Part shown: in pieces, positions 26,712 to 38,868 of the stretch | How the letters are laid out: each line of letters starts with the position of its first letter | How positions within the stretch are numbered: the stretch's first letter is position 1 | NCBI RefSeq assembly: GCF_000758685.1 | Contig: NZ_CP009286.1 | Span: 4,901,501-4,965,500 of the forward strand | Length of the DNA: 64,000 bases | Direction: 5' to 3' | Source: Paenibacillus stellifer | Lineage (GTDB): Bacteria; Bacillota; Bacilli; Paenibacillales; Paenibacillaceae | Program-made: the position numbers and the translations under genes | Notes under the pieces: model-generated | What the model was told of the DNA's origin: nothing | What the model saw: the letters and a program-made list of their open reading frames with translations, nothing else | Database searches by the model: none

Positions 26712-28973
26712 TCAGTCCCGTTCCACAAACAAGGCACAGTCAAAGGGCTGCATGACGATGCGTACGGATTCGGCTAATCCGTCATAGAGCCCCGGCTTAT
26801 CTGCGGCGATCCCTGGCTTATCTGCGGCGTTCCCCGCCTCCCTGCTCTTCCTGCCGGGCGCGCTTCCGTCACCGCCCCCGAAATCTCCCGATACCTGCTC
26901 CCATCCGGCCGGAATGTCAAGCTCGCATGTGGTCCGGTTATGGTTCATAACGAAGTAATAGCTGCCGTCTCTCCCCCGTCTCCGGTCGATCTCGACGCCG
27001 TCCGGGGCGGCGGCAATTCCGGTGATACCCGCACTCTTCATGAGCTCCCGGACCAGCTTACCCATCATCCGGGGACCCAGCTCCGTGCCTGCGTAATAAG
27101 CTAGTCCCCGGCCGTAGGCATGGCGGGTTACAGCCGGAGTCCCGGCGTAGAAATCCCGGGTATAGACGGCCAGAACCTCCGCGCCTTCCGCCGTGATGAT
27201 GTCACACCACAGCTCCGCCTCTTCCTCGCCTTCGCCGCCATCCGTGCCAACCGCGCCGACTGGCTCTGCTTCAGCCAAGCCCGCTTCATTACCGGCCACA
27301 TCCGCGAGCCCGGGCAACTCGGCTTCCTTGTACGTCTTGTCGAAATCATCCTCCATGCCGGAGGCGGCTGAGACCGGGGAGACGGCGTTTCCGCCATCCT
27401 CCAGCCATTTCACTCCTTGCCCGAACTGGCGGAGGCAGTCGTAATCGTAAATACTCAGCCCCAGCAGCTCCGCGTACTCTCCCGGCAGCGTCTGTGGAAT
27501 AACGGCGTTGTTCCGGTCCTTAACGCCTGCCCGCATATCGAGCAGGACATGGCCGCCTGCCTCCGTATAATCATAGAGCTTGCGGCAAAGCTTAGAATCC
27601 GTGACGAACAGAAGCGGAAAGATCAGCACTTTATATTTGCTGAAATCGTCATGCTCCGATATCAGATCAACCGGGACGCTCTGATCGAAGAAGGCCTTGT
27701 AATAGCGGTGCAGATGGGCAACGTAATTCAGATCGGGATGATGGGGCTGGATTTGCAGCGCCCATTCCTGGTCATAGCTGAACACGATCGCGACCTCGGC
27801 TTCGGGCAGACCGCCCCGGAACGCCTCCATATGGGGAGCCAGCTCGGCAATGCTCTGCCGAATCTCCGCATAGCGCCGGCCCGGAATGCGGCTGTGCGGC
27901 AGAATGCCATGCCAGTACTGCTCGCTGCCGAACAGGCAGGTGTCCCACCGGAAATAGACGATGGCATCCGCCCCGTGGGCGACGGACTGGTACGTCCACA
28001 GCCGCATCTGTCCCGGTCGGGGCGTCGAGCCGAGAATTTCCGTGCCCGTCGGTCCGGCAAGCTGTTCCATGACCCAAAACGGCTTGCCTTTCGTACCTCT
28101 CATGAGGTCGAGCGCCATGCCGAGATGGGAAGGCGAGCTGCGGCGGATGCGTTCCTCCAGGAACAGCATCGGATACTGGTCATGGGAGACGAAATCGAGA
28201 TCCTTCGCCAGCTCGAAGTAATCCGTCTTGTCAAAGAAGCCCATGAAGTTATGGGTAAGAAAATGCCCGGGACATACCTCGCGCAAAATATCGGCCTGCC
28301 ACTTCTGGAACTTTACGACCAGGCTGGAGCAGAAGCGTTTCCAGTCCAGAAGAAGCGACGGATTATGGCTGTTAGGCGTAGGCAGAGGGACGGGAATCTG
28401 CGAGAAGCTGGTGTAGGTCTGGCTCCAGAACACCGTCCCCCATGCCTCGTTCAGCGCCTCAATCGAGCCGTGCCGTTCCTCCAGCCACCGCTGAAACTGC
28501 CCCCGGCAGTAGTCGCAGTAGCACAGATTGCGGTGGCTGTTGCCCAGCTCATTGTCGATCTGCCAGCCCGCGACATGAGGGTTGTCCCGGTAGCGCAAGG
28601 CCATCGTGCGTACGAAATCTTCAATATGCTTCCGGTACGCCGGATGCGATTGGCAATCATGATGCCGCCCGCCGAAGCTCACCCTTCGTCCCTCCGCATT
28701 CACCGGGTACAGATCGGGATGCAGTTCCATCATCCAGACCGGCGGTGCTGCTGTCGGCGTGCCCAGCACCGTCTTGATCCCCCGCTCTCCCAGCAGGGCG
28801 ATGGCTTCATCCAGCCAGCCGAAGTCATACACTCCCGGCTCCGGCTCCATCTTCGCCCAGGAGAATTCCGCCATCCGCACGACCTCGATGCCCAGCTCCC
28901 GCATCATGTCCGCATCCTGCTCCCACAGCCCGGGCGGGCAGTGCTCGGGGTAATAATCAACGCCAAATCTCAT
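26712..28973 (-). CDS. Beta-galactosidase, GH42 family
   Basis: 753 residues, longer than the usual 650-700. Opens with MRFGVDYYPEHCPPGLWEQD. Acid/base Glu142 lies in QIDNELG, nucleophile Glu303 in FWVMEQLAGP; CYCDYC provides zinc ligands seen in many GH42 enzymes. The trimerisation and C-terminal domains follow. Two low-complexity inserts are unusual: about 527-594 (acidic, Gly/Glu/Ala-rich) and about 705-728 with a repeated AADKPG. No signal peptide, so it should cleave imported galactosides. It is the last gene of an operon with binding protein and permeases, 121 bases after the second permease. Confidence 0.96.
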   Translation of the reverse strand: MRFGVDYYPEHCPPGLWEQDADMMRELGIEVVRMAEFSWAKMEPEPGVYDFGWLDEAIALLGERGIKTVLGTPTAAPPVWMMELHPDLYPVNAEGRRVSFGGRHHDCQSHPAYRKHIEDFVRTMALRYRDNPHVAGWQIDNELGNSHRNLCYCDYCRGQFQRWLEERHGSIEALNEAWGTVFWSQTYTSFSQIPVPLPTPNSHNPSLLLDWKRFCSSLVVKFQKWQADILREVCPGHFLTHNFMGFFDKTDYFELAKDLDFVSHDQYPMLFLEERIRRSSPSHLGMALDLMRGTKGKPFWVMEQLAGPTGTEILGSTPRPGQMRLWTYQSVAHGADAIVYFRWDTCLFGSEQYWHGILPHSRIPGRRYAEIRQSIAELAPHMEAFRGGLPEAEVAIVFSYDQEWALQIQPHHPDLNYVAHLHRYYKAFFDQSVPVDLISEHDDFSKYKVLIFPLLFVTDSKLCRKLYDYTEAGGHVLLDMRAGVKDRNNAVIPQTLPGEYAELLGLSIYDYDCLRQFGQGVKWLEDGGNAVSPVSAASGMEDDFDKTYKEAELPGLADVAGNEAGLAEAEPVGAVGTDGGEGEEEAELWCDIITAEGAEVLAVYTRDFYAGTPAVTRHAYGRGLAYYAGTELGPRMMGKLVRELMKSAGITGIAAAPDGVEIDRRRGRDGSYYFVMNHNRTTCELDIPAGWEQVSGDFGGGDGSAPGRKSREAGNAADKPGIAADKPGLYDGLAESVRIVMQPFDCALFVERD

Positions 28974-29094
28974 GGCCCAGCATCTCTCCTTCCTCTTCGG
29001 GCATAAGCTCTCACATCTTCAATCACTCGAATCATTGACACATCCGAATCATTAACGCTTTCCTGTCACACGTACATCTATCCTTTGCCCGTTG

Positions 29095-29973
29095 CTATCC
29101 CTTGACCGCCCCGTCAATCATGCCGGAGATCAGCTGACGCTGGAAGATCAACACGATAATAAGCAGCGGAAGCACGCTGACGACCGAGCCGGCCATGATG
29201 AGATGATACGGCGTGTTGTTGCTGTCCTCCAGCGCCTTCAGCGCCACGGAGAGCGTCATATGCTCCTGGGAGCGCAGAATGACGGACGGCCACAGGAAGT
29301 TGTTCCACTGCTTGACGAACAGGATAATTCCCAGCGCGGCGAAAGCGGACTTCAGGTTGGGCAAAATAATCTTGCGGAACATGCTGATCTCGCTGCAGCC
29401 GTCGATCCGGGCCGCCTCCATCATTTCATCGGGAATCGTGCTGCAGTACTGCCGCATGAAGAAGATGCCGAATGCGTTGGCCAGGTCGGGCAAAATCACG
29501 CCCCAGATGTTGTCGATCAGGTGCAGATTTTTGTAAATGACGAAGAGCGGAACCATCGTCGCTTCATGCGGAATCATCAGCGAGGCAAGCACGAAGATGA
29601 ACAGCAAGTCCTTGCCCCGGAACTTGTATTTGGCAAAGGCGAAGCCCGCCAGACTGCAGAACAGCAGCGCGGTAACCGTCATGGTCGTGGACAGCAGCAG
29701 GCTGTTCCAGGTTATGATGCCGAATTTGCGGTTCACGAACAGCTCGGTGAAATTCTCCCAGTGCAGCGTCGTCGGAATCCAGATCGGCGGATTGATGAAA
29801 ATCTCGCTGATATCTTTAAGCGACGAGCTGAACAGCCAGAACAGCGGGAACAGGGTCACGAGGGAGACGACCGCCATCAGGAGGAAGGCTGCTCCGGAAG
29901 TCAGGCTCTTTTCTCCTGAACGGCTGGCCCTCTTCGCTGTGGGCTTCATTTTCGTCTGAGTCAGTATCGTCAA
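29095..29973 (-). CDS. Carbohydrate ABC transporter permease (MalG type)
   Basis: 292 residues, six membrane helices, EAA loop MMEAARIDGCSEISMFRKIILPN and C-terminal RQLISGMIDGAVKG. The start is TTG at 29973 with AAGGAGGGAG upstream; the first 25 residues are a basic cytoplasmic tail. It follows the other permease by 14 bases. By position it belongs to the GH42 operon, so the substrate is probably a beta-galactoside or galactooligosaccharide. No ATPase is encoded nearby. Confidence 0.94.
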   Translation of the reverse strand: MTILTQTKMKPTAKRASRSGEKSLTSGAAFLLMAVVSLVTLFPLFWLFSSSLKDISEIFINPPIWIPTTLHWENFTELFVNRKFGIITWNSLLLSTTMTVTALLFCSLAGFAFAKYKFRGKDLLFIFVLASLMIPHEATMVPLFVIYKNLHLIDNIWGVILPDLANAFGIFFMRQYCSTIPDEMMEAARIDGCSEISMFRKIILPNLKSAFAALGIILFVKQWNNFLWPSVILRSQEHMTLSVALKALEDSNNTPYHLIMAGSVVSVLPLLIIVLIFQRQLISGMIDGAVKG

Positions 29974-29987
29974 GCGAATCTCCCTCC

Positions 29988-30869
29988 TTATTTCTCATCG
30001 AACAGACGCATCTGGATCAGCGAGACGGTCATCATCAGGATGAAGAAGCAGACCGCGATCGATGAGGCGTAGCCGAAGTTGAAATTTTGAAAGCTTTCAT
30101 TGTACAGCATCAGCACCGGCGTAAGCGTCGAATTGAGCGGACCGCCTTTGGTGAGGATGTAGGGTTCGGTGAACAGCGAGAAGGTGCCGATGGTGGAGAG
30201 TACGGTGCAGAAGAGCAGCATTTTTTTGACCAGAGGAATCGTGATCAGGAAGAAGCTCTTCACCTTCGTTGCCCCGTCGACATAGGCCGCTTCGTACAGA
30301 TCCTTCGGAATGCTCTGAAGTCCCGTCATCAGGAGCAGCATATTGTAGCCGAGCCAGCGGTACAGCACCATCGACGCCACCGAGAAGCGCGCCCACCAGG
30401 GGGAATCCAGCCACGGAAGCGGGTTCTTGATCCAGCCCAGATTCATAAGAAACGTATTGATCAGCCCGTCCTGGGTGTTGAACAGCAGCACGAATACGAA
30501 CGATACGGCGACCACCGACACAAAGTTCGGCACGAACAGGGCCATCCGGAAAAATCCCTTGCCCACCATCCAGTTCGAATTCAGCATGCTGGCAAAAATC
30601 AAGCCGAGAAACAGCATCAGCGGCACATACATCAGGAAGATAACGACGCTGTTCCACAGCGACAGCCAGAAGTAATGATCTCTCAACAGGGCCGCATAAT
30701 TGTCCAGCCCCACGAACAGCTTGTCGCGCGATCCGTTCCACTCCGTCAGACTGAGATAGAAGGAATAGATGATCGGGTACAGCGAGAAGATGCCGAATAA
30801 TATAAAGTATGGGGAAATGTACAGATACGGAGCATAGCGGAGCTGCCTGTTCCAGCCTGTCCTTTCCAT
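29988..30869 (-). CDS. Carbohydrate ABC transporter permease (MalF/UgpA type)
   Basis: 293 residues, six membrane helices, EAA loop LYEAAYVDGATKVKSFFLITIPLV and the FTEPYILTKGGPLNST stretch common in lactose/galactoside CUT1 permeases. It follows the binding-protein gene by 42 bases and precedes the MalG-type partner by 14, all on the minus strand. It should form the import channel with that partner. Confidence 0.94.
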   Translation of the reverse strand: MERTGWNRQLRYAPYLYISPYFILFGIFSLYPIIYSFYLSLTEWNGSRDKLFVGLDNYAALLRDHYFWLSLWNSVVIFLMYVPLMLFLGLIFASMLNSNWMVGKGFFRMALFVPNFVSVVAVSFVFVLLFNTQDGLINTFLMNLGWIKNPLPWLDSPWWARFSVASMVLYRWLGYNMLLLMTGLQSIPKDLYEAAYVDGATKVKSFFLITIPLVKKMLLFCTVLSTIGTFSLFTEPYILTKGGPLNSTLTPVLMLYNESFQNFNFGYASSIAVCFFILMMTVSLIQMRLFDEK

Positions 30870-30911
30870 GAAAATCCTCCCCTCCTTGAATCCTTGATTT
30901 CTGTATGCGGT

Positions 30912-32246
30912 CTACTCTCTCTTGGTCTTCTGGCGAAGCTCGTCGGCCATGGCCTTAAGCGCGTCTTCCGAAGACGCATTGTTCAGAAAGACCTTCGCCC
31001 ACACATCGGTCATCAGCTTGTTGGCCATCGGGAAATCGGAGGTGTAAGCCAGCGGATACGTACTCTCCAGCGATTTGGCGTACGTCTTCAGAACAGGCTG
31101 TCCTTTGAAATAGTCGAACTGCTTATCCATAGCCGAGGTTGTGTACACGGTGGTCAGCGACGGGAACAATCCCGCTTCCAGCATCATCTTGGTCTGCGAC
31201 TCTTCGTTGCCCAGCATGAATTCGATGAACTTCCACGCTTCGTCCGGATGCTTCGAGTTCTTGTTGATCGCGAGGTTGGAACCGCCCTGATTGGCTCCGC
31301 CGTACTGGTCATCCGCAGACCATTTCGGCATCGTCGTCACCGACCATTTGCCCGAATCCTGCGGGGAGTACTGCTTCTCGATCGTCGCGTCATGCCAGGA
31401 GCCCCCGACGACAGTCGCGATTTGGCCTTGGCTGATGGCATTGCCCCAAGGATCGGTGTTCGCGCGGGCGTCATAGACGAGCCCTTCCTTCTGCATCTTG
31501 ATGAGATAATCCGCGATCTCCTTCACTTCCGGGCTGTCCACTGCGACCTTGCCATTCTCGTCGAAATACCAGAGCCCGCGCTGCCACATCATCGATTCGA
31601 AGACGCGGTTGCTGGAGTTCGTCTTGGAATCACCGTACATGAACGCTCCGGTCTTCTCCTTCACGAGCTTGGCGGCTTCGTAATAATCGTTCCATGTCTT
31701 GAGTTTCGAGGCGACTTCATCCGGATCGGTCGGCAGGCCGGCCTTCTCGAACAGGTCGTTTCGGTAGAACATCACCACCGGGCCGCTGTCCCATGGCATG
31801 GCGTAGACTTTGTCGTCCATGGTGGCGTCCTTCCATTTGTAAGGCACGATTTTATCCTTGTACGGCGCCACACGGTCGGTGATGTCGAGCAGCGAGTTGA
31901 TCTGCACCATCTGCGAGAGATTCGTCGATTCCAGCGCCAGCACATCCGGCACCGCATCATCCGTATTGGAAGACACCAGATATTTCTGATAGAGGTCGGT
32001 GGATTTCATGGTCTGGAATTCGACGTCGATATTCGGATAGGCTTCCTTGAAGCGGTCCATGTTGAGATCGATTCCCGCTTTGGCCTGCTCCCAGATCCAG
32101 ACGACCAGCTTGACCTTCTCTCCTCCTCCCTGCTGTGTCCCGCCCGAACCGGAAGCGTTCTGCGAATTGGAACCCGAGCAGGCGCTGAGCAGCATGGAAG
32201 CCGCGAAGAGCCCGGAAAGCAGCATTTTCCCTCTTTTGTTCTGCAT
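30912..32246 (-). CDS. Sugar-binding lipoprotein of the GH42-linked ABC transporter
   Basis: 444 residues. Signal MQNKRGKMLLSGLFAASM with lipobox LLSACSGSNS, a Ser/Gly-rich tether, then KVKLVVWIWEQAKAGIDLNM and GGANQGGSNLAINKNSKHPDEAW, typical of carbohydrate-binding proteins. AGGAGG precedes the ATG. First gene of the operon binding protein, permease, permease, GH42. Two-component genes of the YesMN type lie just upstream but end in a terminator, so this operon has its own promoter, probably their target. Confidence 0.94.
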   Translation of the reverse strand: MQNKRGKMLLSGLFAASMLLSACSGSNSQNASGSGGTQQGGGEKVKLVVWIWEQAKAGIDLNMDRFKEAYPNIDVEFQTMKSTDLYQKYLVSSNTDDAVPDVLALESTNLSQMVQINSLLDITDRVAPYKDKIVPYKWKDATMDDKVYAMPWDSGPVVMFYRNDLFEKAGLPTDPDEVASKLKTWNDYYEAAKLVKEKTGAFMYGDSKTNSSNRVFESMMWQRGLWYFDENGKVAVDSPEVKEIADYLIKMQKEGLVYDARANTDPWGNAISQGQIATVVGGSWHDATIEKQYSPQDSGKWSVTTMPKWSADDQYGGANQGGSNLAINKNSKHPDEAWKFIEFMLGNEESQTKMMLEAGLFPSLTTVYTTSAMDKQFDYFKGQPVLKTYAKSLESTYPLAYTSDFPMANKLMTDVWAKVFLNNASSEDALKAMADELRQKTKRE

Positions 32247-32293
32247 GTGATTTTTTGACCTCCTCTAGTGGGTTGATCTCATCATAAGAAAAA

Positions 32294-32307
32294 TGTAAGG
32301 GGTTTCA
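32294..32307 (-). promoter_or_regulatory. cre-like site before the GH42 transport operon
   Basis: TGAAACCCCTTACA on the minus strand matches TGWAANCGNTNWCA except that the central CG reads CC. The placement between terminator and the binding-protein gene fits CcpA control, but the central mismatch keeps confidence low. Confidence 0.4.
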
Positions 32308-32353
32308 CAGCCGATTGCCGTTCGAAAAAGGTTCACTTTTATTGGAATGTAGC

Positions 32354-32379
32354 AAAAACGCCCGGCGGCTCTCCGGGCG
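32354..32379 (-). terminator. Terminator of the two-component operon
   Basis: CGCCCGG and CCGGGCG form a 7-bp GC stem followed on the minus strand by TTTTT, 20 bases after the response-regulator stop. Confidence 0.92.
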
Positions 32380-32399
32380 ATTGGTTCTTTTATTGGATT

Positions 32400-33806
32400 T
32401 CAGTGTCTTTTTGTCTGCTGGCGGTATTGTCCGGGAGCGAAACCGGTGCTCTTCTTGAACCATTTGGCAAAATACTTCACGTCGCCGATGCCGGCCTTCT
32501 CCGCAATTTCCTCGATCCGGTAATCCGTCATTTCCAGCAGGCTCTGCGCCCGCTCCAGCTTCTTGCGCGTGATGAAATCAATCAGGCTGCAGCCGGTTGC
32601 TTCCTTGAACACCGTGCTGAAATAGCTGCGGCTGACGCCGATCCGGTCGGCGATTTCGCCCGCTCTCGGGTCAAGCTGCAGATGCCGGTTAATATAGTCG
32701 ATGGCGCGATAAATATCCTCCTTGTGCTGGCGGCTTGAGAGAGGCGTCTCCCGTTCAATCGCCCGCAGGCGCAGAAGGCGCATCACGCCCTCGGTCCAGC
32801 GCATGACGCCTTCGACCGGGCCATCCTCCCTCCATTCCAGTCCGGGAATGCGCGCGAGCTTCACATTCAGCAGCTCATGCTCGGCCAGATCCCGCTCATC
32901 CCAGGGGCAGAGAAGCAGCACCGAGCCGTCCGGGCAGGGAAAGAGCGCCCGTCCGGGTATCCCCGTTGCGAAATCCGGCGCAAGCAGCCGGTACAGCTGC
33001 CGCTCCGGCTCCTCCACGGATTGACGCCCCCATTCTTCAAGGGATCGCTGCTCCGATTCCTCCATAGGCCGCCGCTCCGGTTCCTCCAGAGGTAGCCGAC
33101 CCGATTTCTCTGTCAGGACAAGCCCGCCAGCCTGCTCCGTCAGAACAAACCCGCCGACCTGCTCCTGTGAAACGTCTTTCAGACGGTTCCTTCTCTCAGC
33201 GGAAGCGGTATCCGAATTTTTGGTAACGCTTCCAATATCGTATAAGTGAAGGATGCAGCTCTGTAAGATCATCCAGCTCCATTCCTTCTCAAGCTTTGCC
33301 GACAGCTTCGCAGCCGCCGGAGCATCCTGCCGCCGCAGCCAATCGGTCACGGTGTCCCCGTCATCTGCGACCGGCGCCTCCGGGAGTTGTGTCACCGGGC
33401 GGGAAAGGCATTCCCGCCGGATTTTATCCAGGCAGCGCTCTACTTCTTCTTCGCCCATACTGGTCTTGACGATATAGTCGGAGATGCCGATCTGGATGCC
33501 CTGCTGCGCATAGGCGAAATCACGGTGACAGCTCAGAAACAATATTTTGACATGGGGATAACGGTTACGAATTTTCTGTGCCAGCTCGATGCCGTCCATT
33601 TCGGGCATTACGATGTCGGTTATGACAACGTCCGGCTCGTGGCGGATTACCTTCTCCCAACCCAAAGCGCCGTTCGGGGCGTCATCAACGACGGTCATAT
33701 CATGTCTGCCCCAATCCACTGTCATTTTCAGGCCTTTTCGGACCAACTGTTCATCATCGACGATCAATACCTTCAGGGGGCGGTCTCTCCGTAAGTCTTG
33801 GGCCAT
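32400..33806 (-). CDS. YesN-type response regulator (REC plus AraC HTH)
   Basis: 468 residues. REC domain at the N-terminus (VLIVDDEQLVRKGLKM; phospho-Asp in VVITDIVMPEMDG; Lys in IVKTSMGEE). The last 100 residues are an AraC DNA-binding domain (AGEIADRIGVSRSYFSTVFKE and IEEIAEKAGIGDVKYFAKWF). Between them about residues 215-270 hold a run of degenerate repeats (LEEPERR, MEESEQR, LEEWGRQ, VEEPERQ, and QVGGFVLTE/QAGGLVLTE). The start overlaps the kinase end by 34 bases; AAGGTGA lies upstream of the ATG. Probably activates the neighbouring sugar transport operon. Confidence 0.92.
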   Translation of the reverse strand: MAQDLRRDRPLKVLIVDDEQLVRKGLKMTVDWGRHDMTVVDDAPNGALGWEKVIRHEPDVVITDIVMPEMDGIELAQKIRNRYPHVKILFLSCHRDFAYAQQGIQIGISDYIVKTSMGEEEVERCLDKIRRECLSRPVTQLPEAPVADDGDTVTDWLRRQDAPAAAKLSAKLEKEWSWMILQSCILHLYDIGSVTKNSDTASAERRNRLKDVSQEQVGGFVLTEQAGGLVLTEKSGRLPLEEPERRPMEESEQRSLEEWGRQSVEEPERQLYRLLAPDFATGIPGRALFPCPDGSVLLLCPWDERDLAEHELLNVKLARIPGLEWREDGPVEGVMRWTEGVMRLLRLRAIERETPLSSRQHKEDIYRAIDYINRHLQLDPRAGEIADRIGVSRSYFSTVFKEATGCSLIDFITRKKLERAQSLLEMTDYRIEEIAEKAGIGDVKYFAKWFKKSTGFAPGQYRQQTKRH

Positions 33807-35494
33807 CGTATCGTCACCTTCGTTCCATGGTTTCGTTCTGACTCAATCGTAAACGTACAGCTATCGCCAAAATGCATGCTAAAGCGCTCCATCACGTTCC
33901 GCAGGCCAAGCCCGCCCTTTTTGCCGGGAACGACTTGACCGTCTCTGACATATTGCAAATGCTCCGGCTTGATGCCAAGCCCGTTGTCGGTCAGCACCGC
34001 CGTAATTCCATCCGGTCCGGAAGACAGCGACAGCCTGATTTCGCCTTCCCCGTCCGTAAAGCCGTGAAAGAAGATGTTCTCCAGCAGCGGCTGGAACACC
34101 ATGCGCGGAACAAGGCAAGTCATCAGCTCCGGCGCCGCCTCCATCGTGAACTTAAAGGCGTCGTCGTAGCGAAACCGCTGGATCTCGATAAAATGCTGGA
34201 CGACATCCAGCTCTTCTTCCAGCGTGATCAGCGTCCTTGATACCGACAGGCTGCTGTCCAGCACAGCGACGAGATGCTCGACCATCCTCTGAATATCACG
34301 GCGGCCGGCCAGTCTCGCCTTCCACTGGATGGTGTTCAGGGTGTTAAAGAGCAGATGCGGATTGATCTGGTAGTGCAGCGCCCGCAGCTCCGCTTCGCCC
34401 CGCAGCTTCTCGGTCCGGCTGATCTCGCGTACCAGCTCCTGAATCTGCCCGGTCATCCGGTTGAACGAGCGGCTTAAATAGCCGAGCTCGTCAGAGGACA
34501 GCACGGGCGTCTGAATGAACAGCTCTCCCTGGCCGAATCTCCGCATGGATTGGGTAAGCTTCTGAATGGGCCGCGTGAGGCGGAGCGAGAAGAAATGAGC
34601 TATCAGGATGACGAAGACGAGCGTGCAGCCCGCAACGAGCAGCGTGTAATTGAGGATCACGCCGGAGGACCGGTAGAACTCGCTATGCGGCACCCGGGCT
34701 TCAACGGTCCAGCCCTCCCGCTCCATAACGCCGGACCACACCACATCGTCCTCCGCGCCGACGTATCCCTCAGAGCTCTGGAGCAGCACAGCGCCGTCTC
34801 CCGAGCGGATCTGCAGATGGGCGTTCATGTTATGCTGGAACGCCCGCAGCAGATCGACCACAGGGTCCGCCTTCGTATCGATCAGAATCCGGCTGCCCGA
34901 AGGGAGTCCGAAATGGTCCTTAACCGGCACCACGAGACTGATGACCGTGTTCTCTTCCACGAAGCTGTAATAGTAATCTGAACGATGGATGATGACCTGC
35001 CGTCCCCCGTCGCCGGAAGCGCCGTGCCAGAAGGAGGAATCCGCCAGCCGGATAGGATCGATCGCGCCGCTGCCGATAATTTTACCCGACGGAGTCACAA
35101 CTGAAACGCTTACAATATTGACCGTCTCAAAAGACATCAGGTAGCGCCGCAGCGCTTGCTCCTCCTGATAGCGGCTGTAGCTCGGCGTCTCGCCCTCTTC
35201 GATCACAATCGGCGTAGAGATCAAATAATTTAACAGATTTCCCGTAATATTGTCCATCTGCGCCACGCTGGTGTCCAGCAGCAGCTTCAGCTCCTCGATC
35301 GCGTTCATCCCGTAGCTTCCGAACTGCGCATTCACGATCTGCGACGATTTGTGGGTGGAGAAGTACCCCATGACTGCCAGCGGCAGCAGCGCAATGACCA
35401 TGAAGAACATCAGCAGCTTGGCGTACATGCTCCGGCCGACCGGTACCGCAGGAGGGCTGCGCCGGTCTCCGCGATACGAAGCGCGCCATTTCAT
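33773..35494 (-). CDS. YesM-type sensor histidine kinase
   Basis: 573 residues: membrane helix near 27-45, a large extracytoplasmic sensor domain of cache type, a second helix near 275-295, HAMP (RLTRPIQKLTQSMRRFGQGEL), the His-kinase motif ALHYQINPHLLFNTLNTIQ and a HATPase domain with DNGLGIKPEHLQ and GKKGGLGLRNV. GGAGGGG precedes the ATG. It overlaps the response-regulator gene and should signal extracellular sugar, commonly with help of the partner binding protein. Confidence 0.94.
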   Translation of the reverse strand: MKWRASYRGDRRSPPAVPVGRSMYAKLLMFFMVIALLPLAVMGYFSTHKSSQIVNAQFGSYGMNAIEELKLLLDTSVAQMDNITGNLLNYLISTPIVIEEGETPSYSRYQEEQALRRYLMSFETVNIVSVSVVTPSGKIIGSGAIDPIRLADSSFWHGASGDGGRQVIIHRSDYYYSFVEENTVISLVVPVKDHFGLPSGSRILIDTKADPVVDLLRAFQHNMNAHLQIRSGDGAVLLQSSEGYVGAEDDVVWSGVMEREGWTVEARVPHSEFYRSSGVILNYTLLVAGCTLVFVILIAHFFSLRLTRPIQKLTQSMRRFGQGELFIQTPVLSSDELGYLSRSFNRMTGQIQELVREISRTEKLRGEAELRALHYQINPHLLFNTLNTIQWKARLAGRRDIQRMVEHLVAVLDSSLSVSRTLITLEEELDVVQHFIEIQRFRYDDAFKFTMEAAPELMTCLVPRMVFQPLLENIFFHGFTDGEGEIRLSLSSGPDGITAVLTDNGLGIKPEHLQYVRDGQVVPGKKGGLGLRNVMERFSMHFGDSCTFTIESERNHGTKVTIRWPKTYGETAP

Positions 35495-35656
35495 ACGATC
35501 CCCTCCATCTCCATAGCTTCGATTGCCTTATTTACCGAGCATTTAACATAAATCCATGGAGCGAGTTGAACCAACCGCATACCATCAACCTGCATGTATT
35601 CCAATTACGCCAGATGCCGGCCGTATTACGCAAAATGCCAGCCGGAAAAAGGGCAA

Positions 35657-35678
35657 ACCGGATCTGACTCGATCCGGT
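35657..35678 (-). terminator. Weak terminator after the second lacZ
   Basis: ACCGGATC and GATCCGGT form an 8-bp stem; on the minus strand TTTGCCCTTTTTCC follows. It lies about 60 bases past the GH2 stop and before the kinase gene, so it separates the galactonate operon from the two-component operon. Confidence 0.6.
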
Positions 35679-35740
35679 CTCCCTGGCCTATCCGTACATC
35701 CGGCCGTGACGTCATCTATCTGGCCCAGCCTGCCTATTGC

Positions 35741-38868
<3,128 letters not shown>

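Noticed and set aside
27417..29006. 529-codon plus-strand open frame opposite the GH42 gene
   Set aside because: It is the mirror of a well-supported GH42 enzyme; composition is typical of GC-rich antisense frames and there is no ribosome site or domain.
30894..32258. 454-codon plus-strand open frame opposite the sugar-binding lipoprotein
   Set aside because: Fully antisense to a clear gene; His/Arg/Val-rich without motifs.
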